Shown here piece by piece: positions 57,692 to 64,000 of a stretch of DNA of 64,000 bases. The position numbers and the translations under genes are program-made. The DNA is taken from contig NZ_SDLT01000015.1 in NCBI RefSeq assembly GCF_004522235.1, positions 78,058-142,057 on the forward strand. Reading direction: 5' to 3'. Numbering within the stretch: position 1 is the first letter of the stretch; every line of letters begins with the position of its first letter. The DNA is from Amycolatopsis nivea. Lineage in GTDB: Bacteria; Actinomycetota; Actinomycetes; Mycobacteriales; Pseudonocardiaceae. The notes below the pieces were generated by a model. It worked only from the letters and a program-made list of their open reading frames with translations, was not told the origin of the DNA and made no database searches.

Positions 57692-58826
57692 ATTCGCGGC
57701 GTATCTCACCGGGGCCACTGCCGCGCGCACTGGGGACGAGCTGTCCGGCCCGGCGGTGTTGCTGCTGGGCGTGGGTGCTTCGGGGGCCGTCGCGGGGTCG
57801 ACGTTGCTGGCCGGGCTGACGATCGCGGCGGCGGTGGGCGGGCCGTTGCTGGGTGCGGTTCTGGACCGGTCGCGTACGCCAGGACGGATCCTGGCGGTCG
57901 GGTTGGTCGGGTATGCGGTGGGGCTGACGGCGATCACGGCGCTTTTCGGGCAGGTGCCGTTTGTGCTGGTGGTGACGATTGCGGTGGTGACCGGGTTGCT
58001 GGCGCCGGCGATCGGCGGCGGGTGGACCGCGCAGGTGCCCGCGCTCGTACCGACGGAGAAGCTCGGCAAGGCGAGCACGCTTGACGCGATGACGTTCACC
58101 GCGGCAGCGCTCGTGGGGCCAGGGCTGGCCGGCGTGCTCGCCGCGACCGCGGGGGCTCCGGTCGCAGTGGTCTTCGCGGGCGGGTTGATGCTGGTTGCGA
58201 CGCCGTTCGCGTGGCGACTGCCCGGGAGTACCGAGAAACAGCCGTCGCGATTCTTTGCCGCGGCCACGGTTCTCGTGCGCAATCCCGCGTTGCGGCAGTC
58301 GACCGCGACCTCGACGTTGTCGTGCGTCGGGATCGGGATGGCGTTCGTCTGCTATCCGCTGGTCGGCGCGCAGCGGCTCGGCAGCGCGGGATACGGGACG
58401 TTGCTACTCGTCGGATTGTCAGTCGCGTCGTTGCTGGCGAACGCCGTCCTTTCGCGACGGTCGTATTCGCCGGACCGTGCGGTGCAGTTAAGCACCATCG
58501 CAATCGGAATCGGGCTCGCGGGGGCGGCGGTGGCGCCGAACGCAGTGCTGCTGGTGGTTGCGGTGGCGCTCACCGGGGTTGGCGAAGGACCGCAGTTGGC
58601 GTCGTTGTTCGCGGTGCGGCATCGGGAAGCGCCGCCGGAAATGCGGGCGCAGGTGTTCACCACCGCGGCGAGCATCAAGATCGCCGGAATTGCGCTGGGG
58701 AACGCGGTGGCCGGGCCGTTGGCTGCCTGCTCCCCCGCCGCTGGATTGGCCGCGGCGGCGGGGATGCAGGTGGTCGCGGCGGTCGCGCATCCGTTGTGGA
58801 CGGTCAGAAAGCAGCTAGTCCGTTAG
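57672..58826 (+). CDS. MFS transporter
   Basis: A 384-residue major-facilitator protein with about twelve helices. The loop 2-3 region is GGPLLGAVLDRSRTPGRILAVG, and LVPTEKLGKASTLDAMTFTAAALVGPGLAGVLAATAG is a typical helix 5 area of drug or sugar efflux members. It was probably recruited for export of a small molecule under control of the adjacent CGNR regulator (inference). The ATG at 57672 has no ribosome site, consistent with a leaderless transcript. The end overlaps the S53 peptidase gene by 23 bases on the opposite strand. Confidence 0.87.
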   Translation: MVTSRYRFAAYLTGATAARTGDELSGPAVLLLGVGASGAVAGSTLLAGLTIAAAVGGPLLGAVLDRSRTPGRILAVGLVGYAVGLTAITALFGQVPFVLVVTIAVVTGLLAPAIGGGWTAQVPALVPTEKLGKASTLDAMTFTAAALVGPGLAGVLAATAGAPVAVVFAGGLMLVATPFAWRLPGSTEKQPSRFFAAATVLVRNPALRQSTATSTLSCVGIGMAFVCYPLVGAQRLGSAGYGTLLLVGLSVASLLANAVLSRRSYSPDRAVQLSTIAIGIGLAGAAVAPNAVLLVVAVALTGVGEGPQLASLFAVRHREAPPEMRAQVFTTAASIKIAGIALGNAVAGPLAACSPAAGLAAAAGMQVVAAVAHPLWTVRKQLVR

Positions 58827-59919
58827 GGGTTCCGTTGCCGGTCGGTCCGTCGTATCCCGGGACGCCAGTGCACAGGTAGTCACCGCATTCCTCGAAGCCG
58901 ACGTTGTTTCCGCTGACGACATCGTTGAGCTTCCCCGAATACAGCCGCGAAGCATCCGGATACTGGTCGTGGTGCCCGGCCAGCGCGATGACTCCGGCGA
59001 TGAACGGCGCCGACGCGCTGGTCCCGCCGACCACACTCCAGCCGGACAGGACTGTGGTCTCGTAAACGGCGGGTCCGGTGGCGGGATCGGCTACCGCGGC
59101 GACGTCGGCGACGGTCCGGCCGGGACAGTTCGGATCCTTCTGCCACGACGGTTTCGCCACCCAAGCCGAACATCCGCTCGACGCACCGATCCACACCGAT
59201 TCGGTCCAGCCGCGCGCGTTGTCCGCTTTGGACAGTGACGTGCCGCCGACCGCGACGACACTCGAGTACACCGCGGGCGCGTTGGGTGCGGCGAATCCGC
59301 CGTCACCGCTCGACGCGACGATCGCGACGCCGGGATGCTGATAATGCGCGGCGAAATCGCCGGACCAGTGGCTTTCGGGCGCGCCGTAGCTGTTCGACAC
59401 GATCGTCGCGCCGAGTTTCACGGCGGTGTCCACGGAGGTGCCGAGTGCGTCGAAGGACGCGTCGTCTCCTTCTACCAGCAGGATTTTGCACTGGGCGCAG
59501 GCGGCGGAAGCCATGTCCAGGTCCAGCGCGGTCTCCACCGGCCAGTCGCCTTGCTGCGGCGGGAGGGGCGTGGCATCGCCGTGCTGGTTGACTTTGCGGA
59601 AGCAGCCGTTCGCCGTGGTACAGGGCGGGAGGCCGTAGGTTTGTCGATATACCGCCAGGTCTGCTTCGGCGGTCGGGGCGTCGCCAGCGTCGACGATGGC
59701 GATCGTTTCGGCAGCGCCGCCAGTGTCGGGCAGGCGGTATGCGGAACGCAGGTCAGCGGGGCTGTAGCCGGTGGCGCGCAAGGCAGTCCGACTGTCCACT
59801 TTGGCGTAACAGCGGGCGAATCCTGGCGCGGCGGGACCGCAGATGTCTCGTGGAGCAGCGGACGCGACGGACGGGATGAACGCGCCGAGGAGAATCAGCA
59901 CAGCCAGGATGCGTTTCAT
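58804..59919 (-). CDS. secreted S53-family (sedolisin-like) peptidase without its own prodomain
   Basis: 371 residues. The signal peptide is MKRILAVLILLGAFIPSVASA. The catalytic set of sedolisins is in place: E129 and D133 (VETALDLDMA), oxyanion D206 (VASSGDGG) and nucleophile S301 (VVGGTSASAP). The C-terminal Ca-site-like tail GYDGPTGNGTPNG is also present. The roughly 180-residue S53 prodomain is missing; only about 30 residues separate the signal peptide from the catalytic fold (TGYSPADLRSAYRLP). The ATG at 59919 overlaps the stop of the upstream gene (ATGA), whose product may supply the missing chaperone function. Confidence 0.9.
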   Translation of the reverse strand: MKRILAVLILLGAFIPSVASAAPRDICGPAAPGFARCYAKVDSRTALRATGYSPADLRSAYRLPDTGGAAETIAIVDAGDAPTAEADLAVYRQTYGLPPCTTANGCFRKVNQHGDATPLPPQQGDWPVETALDLDMASAACAQCKILLVEGDDASFDALGTSVDTAVKLGATIVSNSYGAPESHWSGDFAAHYQHPGVAIVASSGDGGFAAPNAPAVYSSVVAVGGTSLSKADNARGWTESVWIGASSGCSAWVAKPSWQKDPNCPGRTVADVAAVADPATGPAVYETTVLSGWSVVGGTSASAPFIAGVIALAGHHDQYPDASRLYSGKLNDVVSGNNVGFEECGDYLCTGVPGYDGPTGNGTPNGLAAF

Positions 59920-62084
59920 CGCTGGGCCTTCCCGACGGTGTAGGCGTTGCTGATCGTTTGGGTGATCGCGTTGCCCGCCAGGTCCTGCGCGGTCACCTTC
60001 AACGAGGGCGAAGTCCCGGCCGGTGGATTCCGCCAGACCGCCACGTATTCGCCGAACAGTCCGAAGACCTGCGCGGGCTGCCAGGTGGCTCCGTTGTCGA
60101 CGGACACCGAAACCGTCGCCGAGGTGATCGGCGAATGCGAACCGGCACCGCTGTACGCCGCGTGGCCGACGTGCAGTTCCAGCATCTGCACCGGCGAGGA
60201 CGACGTCGTGGAGAGATCGGAATCCAACCGGTAGTCGACGGTCAGCGCACCTAGGATCCGGCACGGCTGCGTCGGGTCGCTGGCCCGGCAGCGATGCGGG
60301 GACGGCAGCGCGGTGCCCGCTGCCGGGTCGTATCGCAGGGTCAGTTCGGTGCGCAGCTTTCCGGCTTGGCTGACGCCCGGAATAGCGGTCCGGTCGACGT
60401 CCAGTACGCCGCGGAAGGTCGCGGGCGTCTTCGGCACGTCGACCGACACACCGTAGGTGCCGTCCTGGTCGAAGACCTGCTGATCGTCGCGGTACAGGGA
60501 GAAATGCAGCCGCGGAGCGTAGAACAACGGAAGTGCGGTGTGGTCCGGCACGCTGTCGCGCAATGCCGGAATCGCGACCGAAACGGTGCCGCCGGAGTAG
60601 CAGGCCTCGCAGAGCCGGTCTCGCTGCCACTGGCCGAGACCGGCGGAGAGCGGACCGCGGGACCAGTCGACGGTCGTGGTGCTGCCCGGCCGATAGGGGT
60701 GCGGATCGGCGGTCATCAGCTGGTACGACGAGCCTTTTTGCTCGTACTGCACCCATTCCCTCGTGTGCGTGGTGCCGAGGTAGTCGGTCAGCACCCCGGG
60801 AGCGGGGATGAAGAAGCCGCTCGCGCCGAGGCCGTGCCGCCGGATCACCGGGTCGACCGGACCGCTGTCGATCGCGACCGGCATCTTGTCCGCGGGATCG
60901 GCGTACATCCGGTCGCGGACCGTCGCGAGTTCACTGTCCTTTGTGGAGAACGACTGGTTCTCGGAGATGCCCTCGGTGGCGAAGGAAAGATCCACGCGGT
61001 ACCGGTCTTCGGGCTTGGGTGCTTTGCCGCCCCATTGCACGACGTAGTGCAGCAAGCCCTGATCCGGCTTCGGCACCGGCCGCACGTACTGCTTGGTCTT
61101 GCCGCCCGCGATGCCGACGGCGAATCCGCGGCCGGTCGGGTCCTCGCGGAAGAAGTTGGTGGTGAGCAGGTCCTGCGTGGCCGACTTCGGCGCGGCCACC
61201 TTGACCTCGGCGGTCGCGTACTTCTCCTCGACGGTCAGGACCTGCACGTCCGGCGAGTCGCCGACGACGAAGCCCTCGACCCACGAGGTCCGCGTCGCAG
61301 TCACGCTGCCGCCGCTGTCGAAGTCGGAGAAGGTCGCGGACGCGGCGTAATGGCCCTCGGGAACCGCGATCCGGGTGACGCCGTCGACGTCGACGTGCCG
61401 CAGCAGCTTGGCCGAGGAATCGGTGTTGATCAGCGACACCATTCCGTTGACCGAGCGGCCCTGCAGATCGGCGAGGCGGAGTTCGAGGATCTTCATCGGG
61501 TAGCGCGGCTGCTGTTCGCGAGGCGCACCGGCCAGCCGGATCGTCGCGGGCAGCACGCTGCTGCCTGCCGGACGGCCGGCGGACGCGTCTTCGGCGAGGC
61601 GTCGGTGCAGGTCAGCGGTGAATTCGGCGGCGGAAACGAGGGTGCCGGTCGCCGTGTTCCCCGCGGACGAGGCGAGCGTGATGCCGGGCAGCGCCGCCGG
61701 GGCCGCACCCGCCGGGAAAGTGATCTCCAGCGGGGCGTTCCCGGACTGCATCCGCGCGAGCGCGGTGACGTCGAACAGCGATTTGTCCAGCTTTCCGAGA
61801 AACGGAACGGCGTCGCTCGGAATGACGTAACGGTCGCCACCATCGGCTTGATAGGACTGAAAAGTGGTGCGCGGCGGCGACGAAAGGGCGTAATTCGTAC
61901 CGCCGTTCGGTCCCGGGAAAACCGTGACCCGGTCCCCCGTCACCAGCGTCACTTCCCGCGCTTGCGGTGCCGCCGCGAAGGGCGCGGTCTCAGCGGCCGC
62001 AGGCGGTGCCAGCAAAGCGGAACCGCCCAGCACCAGCACTGCCGACGCGAGCGCGCAGCGTCTTCCGGAAACCCGTCCTCCCAT
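59916..62084 (-). CDS. secreted protein with S8-prodomain-like N-terminus but no peptidase domain
   Basis: A 722-residue exported protein with a signal peptide of about 32 residues. Residues about 40-115 (REVTLVTGDRVTVFPGPNGG ... YVIPSDAVPFLGKLDKSLFDVTALARM) match the N-terminal prodomain region of large actinomycete subtilisin-like proteases. No Asp-His-Ser catalytic blocks follow. The rest is β-rich (IRLAG...; TISNAYTV), with CRASDPTQPCR and CEACYSGG as likely disulfides and a final Ig-like domain (VSVSVDNGATWQPAQVFGLFGEYVAVWRNPPAGTSPSLKVTAQDLAGN). It overlaps the S53 gene by four bases. It is probably a secretion partner, inhibitor or chaperone of that peptidase (inference). Confidence 0.78.
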   Translation of the reverse strand: MGGRVSGRRCALASAVLVLGGSALLAPPAAAETAPFAAAPQAREVTLVTGDRVTVFPGPNGGTNYALSSPPRTTFQSYQADGGDRYVIPSDAVPFLGKLDKSLFDVTALARMQSGNAPLEITFPAGAAPAALPGITLASSAGNTATGTLVSAAEFTADLHRRLAEDASAGRPAGSSVLPATIRLAGAPREQQPRYPMKILELRLADLQGRSVNGMVSLINTDSSAKLLRHVDVDGVTRIAVPEGHYAASATFSDFDSGGSVTATRTSWVEGFVVGDSPDVQVLTVEEKYATAEVKVAAPKSATQDLLTTNFFREDPTGRGFAVGIAGGKTKQYVRPVPKPDQGLLHYVVQWGGKAPKPEDRYRVDLSFATEGISENQSFSTKDSELATVRDRMYADPADKMPVAIDSGPVDPVIRRHGLGASGFFIPAPGVLTDYLGTTHTREWVQYEQKGSSYQLMTADPHPYRPGSTTTVDWSRGPLSAGLGQWQRDRLCEACYSGGTVSVAIPALRDSVPDHTALPLFYAPRLHFSLYRDDQQVFDQDGTYGVSVDVPKTPATFRGVLDVDRTAIPGVSQAGKLRTELTLRYDPAAGTALPSPHRCRASDPTQPCRILGALTVDYRLDSDLSTTSSSPVQMLELHVGHAAYSGAGSHSPITSATVSVSVDNGATWQPAQVFGLFGEYVAVWRNPPAGTSPSLKVTAQDLAGNAITQTISNAYTVGKAQR

Positions 62085-62235
62085 GCCCGATGCTCCTCTC
62101 CAGCATGCGGCCGAGCAGGATTTTCAGGACGGTTTCCGACGATGGACCAGACCAATTGACCGCGTCAACGAAAAACGCGGGTTCTGTCCGGAAGGGCAAT
62201 TGTTGTCAGCCCGACCGGAGCAATGCGGGACGGGG

Positions 62236-62613
62236 CTAGAACGCCATCGCCTGCGCGCGCCGCTTCACCTCGGTGCCGTGGCTGGTGCGCAGCGCGTTGA
62301 TCGGCGTGCTGCCCGGGAGCGTGTCGTCGGCGGTGAAGAGCCAGCGCAGCATCTCGGTGCGGCTGAACCCGGAGTCGGCGAGCACGGTGATCGTGCCGCC
62401 CAGCCCCTTGACGATGCCGTCCTTCACGAAGAAGTCGCCGGGCACGCAGAGTTCGCCTTTGCGCCGGACAGCGATCAGTTCGCCGTCCCGCAGCATCTGG
62501 CGCACCTTGTTGGCCGACACGCCCAATGCGGCCGCCACCTCCGGCAACGGCTTGACCGCGACTGCGGCGTCGAGGATGTCGTCGGCGACAGGAATCCCAC
62601 TCACACGTGACAC
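62236..62613 (-). CDS. Rv2175c-type DNA-binding protein
   Basis: About 125 residues. The winged helix-turn-helix is LPEVAAALGVSANKVRQMLRDGELIAVRRKGELCVPGDFFVKDGIVKGLGGTITVLADSGFSRTEMLRWLFTADDTLPG, and the end is VKRRAQAMAF, which matches M. tuberculosis Rv2175c closely in length and tail. Rv2175c is a substrate of the kinase PknL, encoded divergently there as here. GTG at 62613 (GGGGGAA upstream) is taken; GTG codons at 62640 and 62604 are alternatives. Confidence 0.88.
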   Translation of the reverse strand: MSRVSGIPVADDILDAAVAVKPLPEVAAALGVSANKVRQMLRDGELIAVRRKGELCVPGDFFVKDGIVKGLGGTITVLADSGFSRTEMLRWLFTADDTLPGSTPINALRTSHGTEVKRRAQAMAF

Positions 62614-62696
62614 TGTGCCACATTCCCCCGTCCGGACCACTGCTACGCACGGGTGACCCGCCCCGGCACGCGCGGCCTTCCGTACGATTGCCCACC

Positions 62697-64000
62697 GTGA
62701 CGCGCACCCAGCCCAGCCTCGTCGGCACCCTGCTCGAACGCCGGTACCGCGTTGACCAGCTGCTGGCCAGGGGCGGGATGTCGGCCGTCTACCGGGGCCT
62801 CGACACCCGCCTGGACCGGGCGGTGGCGATCAAGATCATGGATCCGCGGTTCGCCGACGACCGGTCGTTCGTCGACCGGTTCGTGCGCGAAGCGCGTTCG
62901 GCCGCCCAGCTGCATCACCCGAACGTGGTCGCCGTGCACGACCAGGGCTTCGACACCCCGGCCGGCCAGGACGCCGGTCTCGCCTTCCTGGTGATGGAGC
63001 TGGTCAACGGCGGCACGCTGCGCGACCTGCTGGACGAACAGGGCCAGCTGGACGTCTCGCTCGCGCTGAGCGTCGCGGAGCCGGTGCTGGCCGCGCTGGC
63101 CGCCGCGCACGCCGCCGGGCTGGTGCACCGCGACGTCAAGCCCGAGAACGTGCTCATCGGCCGCAGCGGGCAGCTGGCGGGCGGCGTGGTCAAGGTCGGC
63201 GACTTCGGCCTGGTCCGCGCGGTCGCCAGCGCGGGCACCACGAGCTCGAGCGTCATCCTGGGCACCGTCGGCTACCTGGCCCCCGAACAGGTCGCCACCG
63301 GCGACACCACGGCCCGCAGCGACGTCTACTCGGCGGGCATCCTGCTGTACGAGATGCTCACCGGCCGCCTGCCCTACACCGGCGACACCGCGATCTCGGT
63401 CGCCTACCGGCACGTGAACGACGACGTCCCGCGCCCGAGCGAGCTCCGGCCGGACCTGCCGCCGGCGCTCGACGACCTGGTCCTGCGCGCCACCCGCCGC
63501 GACCCGGAGCAGCGCCCAGCCGACGCGAACGAGTTCCTCGCGCAGTTGCAGGCCGCGCGCGCCGAACTGGGGCTGCAGCCGGTCGCGGTGCCGGTGCCCC
63601 CGCCGCCGGACGGCGACCGCGTGTCAGACGTCGAACGCACCCTCCCGAACATTCCGGCCGTCCAGCAGAACGTGCCGGTTGACCAGCAGACCATGCCGGT
63701 CTCCGGACCCCGCGGCACGCGCGCCCTGACCCGCGCCGTGCCCGCCGCGCCGCCGCCTCCGGTACCGCCGCGCGCCGGCCCCTCCGCCGCGCCGGACGAG
63801 CCGCGGAAGCCGCGGGACAAACGCAAGCTGATCGCGCTGGCGATCGCCGGGGTGCTCGTGCTCGGCGGGCTGATCGGCGCGTTCGCGTTCATCCTCAGCG
63901 ATTCCAAGGTCACGACCACGACCGTGCCGAAGCTCGCCGGGCTGACCCAGGCCGAGGCGGGCGACCAGCTGCGCGCGGCGAAGCTGAACCCGCGCTACAG
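62697..64000 (+). CDS. pknL: Ser/Thr protein kinase PknL with PASTA repeats (3' end off window)
   Basis: 434 residues are visible. The kinase domain (about 15-275) has the glycine loop LLARGGMSAVYRG, Lys46 (AVAIKIMD), the catalytic HRDVKPENVL, the metal DFG (VGDFGLV) and the activation-loop Thr/Ser run AGTTSSSVILGTVGYLAPEQ. A Pro-rich juxtamembrane linker leads to one membrane helix (LIALAIAGVLVLGGLIGAFAFIL) and the first PASTA domain (TVPKLAGLTQAEAGDQLRAAKL), which binds cell-wall fragments. The GTG at 62697 has no ribosome site, but TACGAT (62683-62688) is 8 bases upstream, pointing to a leaderless start. Confidence 0.95.
   Translation, partial: MTRTQPSLVGTLLERRYRVDQLLARGGMSAVYRGLDTRLDRAVAIKIMDPRFADDRSFVDRFVREARSAAQLHHPNVVAVHDQGFDTPAGQDAGLAFLVMELVNGGTLRDLLDEQGQLDVSLALSVAEPVLAALAAAHAAGLVHRDVKPENVLIGRSGQLAGGVVKVGDFGLVRAVASAGTTSSSVILGTVGYLAPEQVATGDTTARSDVYSAGILLYEMLTGRLPYTGDTAISVAYRHVNDDVPRPSELRPDLPPALDDLVLRATRRDPEQRPADANEFLAQLQAARAELGLQPVAVPVPPPPDGDRVSDVERTLPNIPAVQQNVPVDQQTMPVSGPRGTRALTRAVPAAPPPPVPPRAGPSAAPDEPRKPRDKRKLIALAIAGVLVLGGLIGAFAFILSDSKVTTTTVPKLAGLTQAEAGDQLRAAKLNPRY

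Overview
The window is high-G+C actinobacterial chromosome. One 60-base line counted in the edd gene (26881-26940) is about 73% G+C. Gene content and order point to the Pseudonocardiales, most likely Amycolatopsis or a close relative: gluABCD near miaB, recX-recA-DUF3046, an sdh operon of the mycobacterial Sdh1 type preceded by its small hypothetical gene, and a polyprenyl synthase ... Rv2175c-like/pknL block. GTG starts, 4-base ATGA/GTGA gene overlaps and apparently leaderless genes are common.

Layout. 1-9.3 kb: miaB (partial); a secreted polysaccharide-lyase-like protein; a TAXI-type binding lipoprotein facing a two-component system; a gluABCD-type amino-acid ABC importer; a small VOC protein. 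9.3-10.26 kb: no gene, with a degenerate tandem repeat. 10.26-14.1 kb: succinate dehydrogenase operon on the minus strand. 14.19-25.50 kb: an integrated actinomycete integrative and conjugative element (AICE) bounded by an 18-base direct repeat. It carries int, xis, repSA-type initiator, traSA-type translocase, small accessory genes, an XRE/DUF5753 regulator, an HTH-PLD regulator and a Nudix (pif-like) gene. A low-G+C cargo follows that looks like a two-gene CBASS anti-phage system: a one-TM putative effector plus a CD-NTase with an AGS-C sensor domain.

25.65-35.3 kb: a second XRE/DUF5753 gene; edd-eda (Entner-Doudoroff); recX and recA (SOS box) separated by a repeat-filled gap; DUF3046; an Hsp70-like membrane protein; a GT-C-type mannosyltransferase-like membrane protein. 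35.4-46.9 kb: the Lhr helicase, peptide deformylase, an ACT+GNAT protein with an expanded repeat linker, a two-domain VOC protein, a DinB/MDMPI-type protein, a SAV_6107-type HEPN protein, YbaK-like and GNAT genes. 46.9-52.3 kb: lipoprotein, EamA exporter, GNAT, DUF885 hydrolase and metF.

52.3-64 kb: a 25-base-arm palindrome; a MerB-like gene; coupled crtE-crtI-crtB (GGPP to phytoene to a desaturated carotene such as lycopene); PPOX flavoprotein and CGNR regulator; an MFS transporter; an S53 peptidase coupled to a peptidase-less protein with an S8-prodomain-like N-terminus; and the divergent Rv2175c-like/pknL pair (pknL runs off the window).

The most interesting points are the CBASS-like cargo with an unrecognised effector, the AICE attachment core lying on a CRP-type operator in front of sdh so that integration preserves that operator, the split prodomain/peptidase pair, and several families of degenerate repeats. 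No rRNA, tRNA, CRISPR array or insertion sequence was recognised. All functions are read from sequence by eye; no database search was run.
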